This document shows positions 1 to 5,475 of a stretch of 6,206 nucleotides of DNA, one piece after another. The DNA is from UBA1146 sp963854815 (GTDB taxonomy: Bacteria > Planctomycetota > UBA8108 > UBA1146), in contig CAWLAN010000145.1 in the NCBI GenBank assembly GCA_963854815.1, positions 1-6,206 on the forward strand, read 5' to 3'. A model generated the notes under the pieces. The model was not told the origin of the DNA and searched no databases. It saw only the letters and a list, made by a program, of their open reading frames with translations. A program made the position numbers and the translations under genes. Each line of letters begins with the position of its first letter. Position 1 is the first letter of the stretch.

Positions 1-76
1 AACGGAGATTGCGCAGACGGAGATGGTTCGCTTCGCTGATTCCGATTCGGTTCGTTGCGAGCGACAGATGCTCGAT

Positions 77-108
77 AAAAAAAGCCGGGAGAGAAATTCT
101 CTCCCGGC
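77..108 (-). terminator. Rho-independent terminator of the minus-strand operon
   Basis: Positions 84-108 form a perfect inverted repeat: GCCGGGAGAGA on one arm, TCTCTCCCGGC on the other, with a 3-nt centre (5-nt loop if only the 10 strongest pairs form). On the plus strand it is preceded by seven A residues at 77-83. Read on the minus strand, the GC-rich stem is therefore followed directly by a run of seven T, the classic intrinsic terminator layout. There is no T-run on the other side, so it works only for minus-strand transcription. It is the first plausible stop signal after pyrK, about 415 nt beyond the pyrK stop codon. Confidence 0.87.
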
Positions 109-523
109 GCATCAGAATCGAGGGGGACGGTCCCCCCTCCGGAGTGCAATCTCAATGATCCAACGACCACGGTACGAACCGACCGCGCCGAAACCCTCCA
201 GGGATTTCAGGATCACGATACGAGGGATCCTCGGTGGCACCAACTTTTGTGGCAACCGATCAGGACTCCACGTCGACGGCAGACACCATAGCGAATTGCT
301 GCGATGACTTCCACAAGAACGGTCACGAACGCCAAAGCGGGCAGAATTCAGCCGCTGTGGATTCCCGCACCGTACGTAACCCGGACTCCGGGCCGTCGAT
401 CCCCATCGACCGTCACGGATCGATACGTCCAGCGAGCCCTCGGCACCGATTACTGGAACTAAACGACCCGACTCGAGAGTCGAATTGTTTGTCCCCCAAC
501 AGGGGCGTAATGGATGTGTACGC
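109..523. other. Post-pyrK region with no recognised gene; several short inverted repeats
   Basis: No product is recognised here on either strand. On the minus strand one frame stays open from inside pyrK to a TGA at 114-112, just before the terminator stem. It has no ATG, no Shine-Dalgarno-supported start and no family resemblance. A second frame starts with ATG at 527, overlapping the pyrK stop as ATGA, but ends after 22 codons at TAG 461-459. Small inverted repeats can be seen at 494-505 (CCCC/GGGG, 4-nt loop), 469-482 (CGACTC/GAGTCG), 396-423 (TCGATCC/GGATCGA, 14-nt loop), 380-392 (CCCGGA-C-TCCGGG) and 221-233 (CGAGG/CCTCG). The simplest reading is a long 3' untranslated tail. A decayed gene or a small RNA made from the 3' end cannot be excluded. 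Confidence 0.45.
120..139 (-). other. Short G/C hairpin just upstream of the terminator
   Basis: GGGGGA (122-127) and TCCCCC (131-136) pair around the loop CGG. A further A-T and G-C pair form on the far side of one unpaired C at 137. It lies 11 nt before the terminator stem in the direction of transcription. It has no T-tract of its own, so it is not an independent terminator. It may help protect the 3' end of the transcript or favour pausing; that role is inferred. Confidence 0.4.
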
Positions 524-1366
524 TCATAGGCGGGAGGGCAGTTCGGAGACCGGGAAGCACGGACCCTCGACGCACACCCGGCGGTAGCGCGGTTCTTGTC
601 CCTCGGGAGTCGGGATCACGCAGCCAAAACAGGCTCCGAAGCCACAGGGCATGTAATTTTCGAGCGAGATCCAGAACTGAAGATCGCGTCCGATCGCCAG
701 ATCGAGCAGAGCCTGGTTCATGCCATGGGGACCGCAGCCGATTCCCGCCACCGGGGTGCTCTCGGCGAGGCCATCGAGTTCGCTGCCGAGCAAGTCGATG
801 ACGTTTCCGGAATATCCCTCGCTGCCGTCATCGGTGGCGCAGTGGGTCGAGGTGCCGAGTTTCTCGAAAGCCTCCAGCCCGATGAGGAGAGAACTGCTTC
901 TGGCACCGAGCAGCACCCGGTGCTGGATCGTCGATTTCTCGCTGGCGAGTTCGCGGCAGTAGAGATAGAGAGGCGCGACACCGATGCCGCCGCCGACCAG
1001 GAACATGACTCCGTCTGCGGCAAGATCGGGTCGTGGCATCGGACGGCCCAGCGGCCCCATCAGATCGACCGGGTCTCCGGGACGTAACTTTTGCATGGCG
1101 TGTGTTCCTGGTCCGACATTCTGGACCAGCAACGACAACTCGGTGGCATCCGCACCGGGTACTGGATTCAGGTCGTAGACGCTGAAGGGTCGGCGGATCA
1201 GCAACGTGTCGCCTGCATCGACCCGGACCTGGACAAACTGACCGGCTCGAATCTTCGATGCCATCTCGGGAGCATGGATGTCGAGACGGAACCAGCCTTC
1301 GCCGAGATCCTCGTTGGCCTTCAGTTCATAACTGTCGACCAGGCATCTGGCGACCGGCATCTTCAT
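524..1366 (-). CDS. pyrK: Dihydroorotate dehydrogenase electron-transfer subunit (PyrK type)
   Basis: This 280-residue iron-sulfur flavoprotein belongs to the ferredoxin-NADP reductase fold. In class 1B dihydroorotate dehydrogenase, PyrK passes electrons from PyrD's FMN through a [2Fe-2S] cluster and FAD to NAD+, linking pyrimidine synthesis to NADH. Visible motifs are the FAD-binding RRPFSVYD (58-65), the nucleotide-binding GGGIGVAPL (125-133) and a GCGPHGM segment (210-216). Near the C-terminus the cluster ligands follow the PyrK spacing C241-x4-C246-x2-C249-x15-C265. There is an extra C270. ATG 1366 is chosen because AGGAG lies 5 nt upstream and homology begins here. ATG 1369 (2-nt spacing) and ATG 1360 are alternatives, and the open frame up to 1507 lies inside nnrD. 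The start shares a base with the nnrD stop (TGATG), implying coupling. No pyrD is in the window, so a related NAD(P)H-ferredoxin-type reductase subunit remains possible, but the cysteine pattern favours PyrK. Confidence 0.9.
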   Translation of the reverse strand: MKMPVARCLVDSYELKANEDLGEGWFRLDIHAPEMASKIRAGQFVQVRVDAGDTLLIRRPFSVYDLNPVPGADATELSLLVQNVGPGTHAMQKLRPGDPVDLMGPLGRPMPRPDLAADGVMFLVGGGIGVAPLYLYCRELASEKSTIQHRVLLGARSSSLLIGLEAFEKLGTSTHCATDDGSEGYSGNVIDLLGSELDGLAESTPVAGIGCGPHGMNQALLDLAIGRDLQFWISLENYMPCGFGACFGCVIPTPEGQEPRYRRVCVEGPCFPVSELPSRL

Positions 1367-2241
1367 CATGGCTCCTGTTGTTCTCTGTCGAGACTCTGGC
1401 AATGTTCGAGCAAGGTTATTGCCAGTGCCGCGACGATATCGCCGGCGATGAGAGATTCCTCGCCATGTTCCTGGGCCGCCACATCCCCGGCCCTGCCGTG
1501 CAGCCACACTCCCCGACGCGCCGCGATCTCGGCAGGATCTCCCCGTGCCAGCAAGGAACCGATCAGACCCGCCAGCACATCGCCGGAACCGGCAGTGGCC
1601 ATACCTGGATTGCCGGTGTCGTTGCGATAGGTGCCGGAACTTCCCGTGGTGATGGTCCCGGCACCCTTGGCGACCACGACGGCACCGGTGATCCGGTGCA
1701 GATCGACTGCAAGATCCTCGCGGCTGGTGGCCTCGAGGTCGAGGGCTCGTCGCAGACGGTCCAGTTCACCTTCGTGCGGGGTCAGGACCGTATCGGGACC
1801 CAGTTGGCGCAGCAAATCGGGATGCTGGCACAGATGCCACAGTCCATCGGCGTCGATGACGGTGGGGGCGGTCGTGGTGGCCAGGAATCGCCGTAGTGCC
1901 GCAGTGGTCTGCGCCTCTCTGCCGATCCCGCAGCCGAACACCCAGCTGCTGGGTCGGGTCGTGGTGAGCAGTTTCTCGATGGCCGACTGGTTCCAGTGGC
2001 TGTTTCCGTCGCCGGGGCTCCAGCACATCGCCTCGAGCGGTTTTTGTTCCTCGGCCGCTGCGGCACAGCCATCGGGAATCGCGACGGTAGCGCGACCACA
2101 CCCCCCCCGCACGGCGGCATGCACCGCCAGAAGAGCAGCACCACTGAGTCCTGGCGATCCACCGACGATCCATACCGAACCCATCGTCGACTTGTCGGCA
2201 TCGACGGGTCGCGGCGGTAGCGGAGGAAATTCAGGATTCAC
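1366..2241 (-). CDS. nnrD: ADP/ATP-dependent NAD(P)H-hydrate dehydratase
   Basis: This cytosolic metabolite-repair enzyme of the ribokinase-like fold dehydrates S-NADHX/NADPHX back to NADH/NADPH using ADP (or ATP). The 291-residue protein has the family landmarks in order: an N-terminal glycine-rich GGSPGLSGAAL (27-37), DADGL (130-134), TPHEGEL (154-160), KGAGTIT (192-198) and NPGMATAGSGDVLAG (211-225) with the presumed catalytic Asp221. The epimerase domain (NnrE/YjeF_N), fused to it in many bacteria, is absent, so this is the stand-alone dehydratase. The start is GTG at 2241. A strong GGGAGG site lies 8 nt upstream and homology begins soon after, whereas the in-frame ATG at 2397 would add about 52 residues encoded inside larB with no family similarity. 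It overlaps larB by 11 nt and its TGA overlaps the pyrK start. Confidence 0.95.
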   Translation of the reverse strand: MNPEFPPLPPRPVDADKSTMGSVWIVGGSPGLSGAALLAVHAAVRGGCGRATVAIPDGCAAAAEEQKPLEAMCWSPGDGNSHWNQSAIEKLLTTTRPSSWVFGCGIGREAQTTAALRRFLATTTAPTVIDADGLWHLCQHPDLLRQLGPDTVLTPHEGELDRLRRALDLEATSREDLAVDLHRITGAVVVAKGAGTITTGSSGTYRNDTGNPGMATAGSGDVLAGLIGSLLARGDPAEIAARRGVWLHGRAGDVAAQEHGEESLIAGDIVAALAITLLEHCQSLDREQQEP

Positions 2242-2911
2242 TCGGTTTTCCTCCCTCGCAGGCGAGTCGGTTGATCCGGGCTGCGATGATGCCGGCACCG
2301 AAACCATTGTCGATGTTGACCACCGAGATCCCCGGTGCGCAAGAACAGAGCATTCCCAGCAGCGCGGCGATGCCACCGAGCGATGCGCCATAGCCAACGC
2401 TGGTCGGCACCGCGATCACCGGCACCGAGACGCGTCCGGCGACCACCGACGGCAGTGCCCCCTCCATCCCGGCCACCACCACCAGTGCATTGGCTGATTG
2501 AAGCAACTCATCGTGGGCGAGGATTCTGTGGATTCCGGCGACTCCTGCATCGGCGACCAGTTCGGTTCGGGCCCCGGCCAGATCGGCGCTCACCTGGGCT
2601 TCCAGGGCCACCGGGAGATCGGTGGTACCGGCGCAGATCACCACGATCTGGCCCTGTCGTGCTATTTCGGTCCGTTCGACGCTGATGCATCGACACGATT
2701 GATGCCACTGAGCCTGTGGCACTGCGGCAGCGATCTGGGCACCCTGCTCGGCATCGACGCGGGTCGCCAGGGCGCGTCCACAGCGATCGGCGATGGCAAG
2801 CAGCGCCGTGGTGATCTGGTCGGCGCTCTTGCCGGTTCCGTAGATCACCTCGGGGAAGTCGGTTCGGCGTTCCCGATCATGATCGAAATCGAATGGATCT
2901 ACTGGCTTCAT
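2231..2911 (-). CDS. larB: Nickel-pincer cofactor biosynthesis protein LarB
   Basis: LarB acts first in building the nickel-pincer nucleotide cofactor of lactate racemase LarA and related racemases/epimerases. It carboxylates the pyridine ring of nicotinic acid adenine dinucleotide and hydrolyses the product to the dicarboxylated mononucleotide used by LarE. The C-terminal half resembles PurE (AIR carboxylase). Family landmarks in this 226-residue protein are FPEVIYGTGKS (19-29), CAGTTDLPVA (93-102), DAGVAGIHR (121-129), VVAGMEGALPSVVAG (145-159), VPTSVGYGAS (168-177), SCAPG (190-194) and NIDNGFGAG (199-207). Cys191 of SCAPG corresponds to the cysteine known to form a covalent adduct with the substrate in the lactobacillus enzyme. 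The protein begins only about 18 residues before FPEVIYG, so it lacks the small N-terminal helical segment many LarB proteins carry. GGAGG sits 7 nt before the ATG. The start overlaps the tsaD stop as ATGA. No larA, larC or larE is in the window. Confidence 0.95.
   Translation of the reverse strand: MKPVDPFDFDHDRERRTDFPEVIYGTGKSADQITTALLAIADRCGRALATRVDAEQGAQIAAAVPQAQWHQSCRCISVERTEIARQGQIVVICAGTTDLPVALEAQVSADLAGARTELVADAGVAGIHRILAHDELLQSANALVVVAGMEGALPSVVAGRVSVPVIAVPTSVGYGASLGGIAALLGMLCSCAPGISVVNIDNGFGAGIIAARINRLACEGGKPSES
2250..2255 (-). promoter_or_regulatory. Shine-Dalgarno that fixes the nnrD GTG start
   Basis: Read on the minus strand this is GGGAGG, followed by 8 nt (AAAACCGA) and then the GTG at 2241. 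It lies inside the last codons of larB and is the best evidence that nnrD starts at this GTG rather than at the upstream in-frame ATG. Confidence 0.75.
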
Positions 2912-3915
2912 GGTTGCGCCTCCGCGACCAGCTCCAGACTGTCTCGTTCACCCTTCTCGAGACGTCGAAGCGCAAGAGCTCCGATCATCGCGGCATTGTC
3001 GGTGGCGAACCGTGGTGGTGGAAACAACAGTTCGATTCTCTCTCCCAGTCGATCGGCAAGGCCCTCGCGCAGCGCTGCGTTGGCGGTCACACCACCTCCG
3101 AGCAGAACGGTATTGAGAGACTCCTGACGACAGGCGCGGCGGATCTTCTCGGCGATGACATCGAACACGGCTTGCTGGAAGGAAGCGCAGATGTCTTCAG
3201 GCTCGGGTGCACCTGGTGCGCGTCCCGGGTGTGCAGCGTTGGCGCCGCGCCAGCTGTAGAGAACCGCGGTCTTGATGCCCGAGAAGGAGAAATCGAGCGA
3301 ATCATCCTCCAGCAGTGTGCGTGGAAGTTTCACCGCCGAGCCATCTCCCTCTAGTGCCGCTTTCTCGACCGCGGGTCCACCCGGATATCCGAGGCCCAGC
3401 ACCGCAGAGACCTTGTCGAAGGCTTCGCCGATGGCATCGTCTCGGGTTCCGCCGAGCCATCGTGAGTTGCCATCGCCATCGACTCTGTACATGTCGGTGT
3501 GGCCGCCGGAGAGAACCACACCGATGCAGGGTCCGGTGACGTCATGACCCCCCAGAGCGGCAGATTCGAGGTGGGCTTCGAGGTGATTCACTCCGATGAG
3601 CGGTAATTCCCAGGCCCAGGCGAGCGCCTTGGCGGTGGTGACTCCGACCATCAAGGCGCCGATCAAACCGGGTCGATGAGCGACCGCCACTGCATCCAGC
3701 TGGTCGGGCTCGAGTCCGGAACGTTGAAGAGCGTCCTCGATCACGGCAGTCAGTTGTTCGACATGACTTCGGCTGGCGATCTCGGGTACGACCCCACCGT
3801 AAGGAGCGTGCTCGGCGACCTGCGAGAAGACCACGTCGGAAAGGACCCGGGGGCCGCTCTCGACAACCGCTGCGGCGGTCTCATCACAGGTGGTCTCGAT
3901 CGCCAGCACCTTCAC
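2908..3915 (-). CDS. tsaD: tRNA N6-adenosine threonylcarbamoyltransferase TsaD
   Basis: TsaD (Kae1/Qri7/YgjD family) transfers the threonylcarbamoyl group from threonylcarbamoyl-AMP to A37 of ANN-decoding tRNAs, giving the near-universal t6A modification. In bacteria it works with TsaB and TsaE. The 335 residues cover the whole ASKHA-fold protein. Landmarks are IETTCDETA (6-14), YGGVVPEIASR (39-49), the metal-binding HLEAH (His111, His115), the nucleotide-binding LSGGHT (135-140), EAFDKV (164-169), FSFSGIKT (209-216), LGGGVTAN (272-279) and ATDNAAM (304-310) with metal ligand Asp306. The start is GTG at 3915, supported by AGAGGA 6 nt upstream and by the expected N-terminus. It overlaps the protease stop as GTGA, and its own TGA overlaps the larB ATG. 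The usual T-x-GPGL loop reads AHRPGL here (79-84). TsaB and TsaE are not in the window. Confidence 0.97.
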   Translation of the reverse strand: MKVLAIETTCDETAAAVVESGPRVLSDVVFSQVAEHAPYGGVVPEIASRSHVEQLTAVIEDALQRSGLEPDQLDAVAVAHRPGLIGALMVGVTTAKALAWAWELPLIGVNHLEAHLESAALGGHDVTGPCIGVVLSGGHTDMYRVDGDGNSRWLGGTRDDAIGEAFDKVSAVLGLGYPGGPAVEKAALEGDGSAVKLPRTLLEDDSLDFSFSGIKTAVLYSWRGANAAHPGRAPGAPEPEDICASFQQAVFDVIAEKIRRACRQESLNTVLLGGGVTANAALREGLADRLGERIELLFPPPRFATDNAAMIGALALRRLEKGERDSLELVAEAQP

Positions 3916-5270
3916 CGGGATTCCTCTTTCGATGGGGGGATGGAAATCTTCAGTAACGTCTGCCAGCGTTCCGGTTGCGACAGCAGTTGCAGCGCTGCAG
4001 AGAGCACAGGGTCACCATTACCGAGCTGGTCGACGGCAACCTGTGCATCGGGAATCGGCAGTCGGGACAGGGATCCGGGTTGTTCGATACGCGCGAAAGA
4101 TCGGCTGCGAGTGTTGAGGGCGATCTGTCGCGCGGTCTCTGGATTTGTTGTCACGGCGACATCCGGGATCAATCCCGCTGCATTTCCCAGTTCGTCGCGG
4201 CCGACGCGGGTTCCTTCGGGAGGATGAAACGACTGGGTCGTCAGTTTCAGCAGCGATTGTTCAGATCCGCTGGGAATATAGATCAGATCCTGAGCGGTCC
4301 ACTTGCCGAAAGAAGCGGTTCCGACCAGTGCGGCGCGGCGATGGTCACGCAGTGCCGCCGCGACGATCTCGGAGGCGCTAGCGCTCGATGAGTCGATCAA
4401 GATGGCCACCGGTAGGTGGCGAAAGGGGCCCGGTTGTTTGACCGAGCTGACCTCTTCGGCGCGGATTCCGGCGCGGCCCCGGGTTTTCACCACCGTGTCT
4501 CCAGCATCGAGAAACAATGCTGAGATGGCGACCGCCTCCGTGAACAGTCCACCGGCATTTCCACGTAGATCGAGGATGATCGAGGTAGCGCCAGCAGCGA
4601 CGATCAACTCGACGGCGTTCTTCACCTCGGCAGTGCTGTTGGGTTGAAACTGGCGAAGTCGCACCAGACCCGTCATCGGCACCGAATCATCGGCAGCGGA
4701 AAACAGCGCGATCTCGATCACACTGGGGATGTGGACCTCATCTCGGTCGACACTCAAGGAGATGTCTTGGTCAGCCCGATGCAGACCGATCTCGACCATC
4801 GTTCCCTGTTCTCCTCGCAGTCGTGAGGAGAGTTCACGTAGATCCCACGCGGTGGCGGGATCCCCATCGACGGCAACGATCTGATCTCCGACGCGGATTC
4901 CTGCACTACTGGCCGGGCCATCGGGAATCACACGTTCGATCAGGTGGCCCAGTTGCTCGTCTTCTCTCAGGATCACGCCGATCCCGAACATGTACCCGCC
5001 GGTTTCCCGTTCAAACTCCAGAGCCTCTGAGGGGGAGAAGTAACGACTGTTTCGATCGAGCCCCTGGATGACACGGTCGAGTCCCTTTCTGAGCAGTTGC
5101 TGTCCATCGACGGGCTCGACGTAGTGCTTCTCGACCGCTCGTAGAACCCGGGCGGCAAGCACCTCGGCGGGTTCCGATGTCGGGTGCGACAGCGGCCAGC
5201 CACACACCAGTGCCAGCACTGCACCGAGAGCGATGGCGGTTCTTGTTGATCGCAGTTGATCGGGGGGCAT
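3912..5270 (-). CDS. S41-family C-terminal processing protease with PDZ domain
   Basis: This serine protease of the CtpA/CtpB/Prc family cuts exported or membrane proteins near their C-termini. The 452 residues begin with a basic tip and a hydrophobic segment (about 11-28), so it is exported or membrane-anchored and faces the periplasm or cell surface. A short helical region with RYFSP (76-80) and a PDZ domain (about 90-178, starting at GGYMFGIGV) follow. The protease core contains DLRGNAGG (234-241), SSASASEIV (295-303) and SFGKWTAQ (320-327). The predicted catalytic Ser298, Lys323 and Gln327 have the family spacing (S +25 K +4 Q). The residue after the lysine, usually Gly, is Trp324. Cys23 sits in LALVC, a poor lipobox. 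The ATG at 5270 has GGAG 7 nt upstream. It is first in the operon and overlaps tsaD by 4 nt. Its substrates are unknown. Confidence 0.93.
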   Translation of the reverse strand: MPPDQLRSTRTAIALGAVLALVCGWPLSHPTSEPAEVLAARVLRAVEKHYVEPVDGQQLLRKGLDRVIQGLDRNSRYFSPSEALEFERETGGYMFGIGVILREDEQLGHLIERVIPDGPASSAGIRVGDQIVAVDGDPATAWDLRELSSRLRGEQGTMVEIGLHRADQDISLSVDRDEVHIPSVIEIALFSAADDSVPMTGLVRLRQFQPNSTAEVKNAVELIVAAGATSIILDLRGNAGGLFTEAVAISALFLDAGDTVVKTRGRAGIRAEEVSSVKQPGPFRHLPVAILIDSSSASASEIVAAALRDHRRAALVGTASFGKWTAQDLIYIPSGSEQSLLKLTTQSFHPPEGTRVGRDELGNAAGLIPDVAVTTNPETARQIALNTRSRSFARIEQPGSLSRLPIPDAQVAVDQLGNGDPVLSAALQLLSQPERWQTLLKISIPPSKEESR

Positions 5271-5475
5271 CGTCGATCTCCACCGGTAAGAAACCTGGCC
5301 AGCGACGCTTCCGACGTCGCGACCACACGGCAGGATACCCCCGGCCCGAATCTGCCGCGACCGAGAGGACCAGATTCAGGGCCGTTTGAACCGCAACGAA
5401 TCACTCTCCTGGGGCAGTTTGTGGCCGTTTCGTCGCCCCGATCAAGCGCTGCATCGTCGGCAGGTGGAGGTTACG
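5271..5475. promoter_or_regulatory. Divergent intergenic region expected to hold both promoters
   Basis: This 205-nt gap separates the minus-strand operon from the plus-strand propeller gene, so it must carry the start signals for both. No strong -35/-10 pair stands out in either direction. For the operon, a weak TATCCT lies on the minus strand at about 5340-5335, without a good -35 box at 16-18 nt. A small inverted repeat, GCGACG (5302-5307) and CGTCGC (5315-5320), lies in the likely 5' leader of the protease gene. Apparent reading frames across the gap lack ribosome binding sites and recognisable products. Confidence 0.4.
5466..5470 (+). promoter_or_regulatory. Shine-Dalgarno supporting the 5476 start
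   Basis: GGAGG, within GGTGGAGG, lies 5 nt before ATG 5476. A second, weaker GGAG at 5496-5499 lies 6 nt before the in-frame ATG at 5506. The site strength favours 5476, while the shape of the signal peptide favours 5506. Confidence 0.6.

Noticed and set aside
112..523. Minus-strand frame open from pyrK to a TGA at 114-112 as a gene
   Set aside because: There is no ATG and no Shine-Dalgarno-supported alternative start, no recognisable motif, and the frame is merely continuous with a pyrK shadow frame. It is kept only as a possibility in the region note.
23..587. Plus-strand open frames at 23-307 and 234-587
   Set aside because: The first reads through the terminator stem, neither has a Shine-Dalgarno, and the translations are Arg/Ser/Pro-rich with no recognisable motif.
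1367..1507. Extended N-terminus for pyrK starting at 1507
   Set aside because: The extra 47 residues are encoded within nnrD and are Arg/Gly-rich without family similarity. The AGGAG before ATG 1366 fits the known PyrK N-terminus.
2242..2397. Extended N-terminus for nnrD starting at 2397
   Set aside because: It would overlap larB by about 167 nt and add 52 unrelated residues. The GTG at 2241 has a strong Shine-Dalgarno.
1258..2497. Long plus-strand open frames opposite nnrD and larB (for example 1258-1896 and 1631-2497)
   Set aside because: They are antisense to well-identified genes in GC-rich DNA, where open shadow frames are expected, and they lack ribosome sites and family motifs.
5195..5215. 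Lipoprotein signal in the S41 protease (Cys23 in LALVC)
   Set aside because: Val directly before the Cys does not fit a lipobox, which needs Gly, Ala or Ser there. A plain signal peptide or membrane anchor is more likely.
4973..5404. Minus-strand open frames across the divergent gap (4973-5404 and 5011-5328)
   Set aside because: They overlap the protease coding sequence in other frames, are Arg/Ser/Pro-rich, and lack ribosome binding sites.
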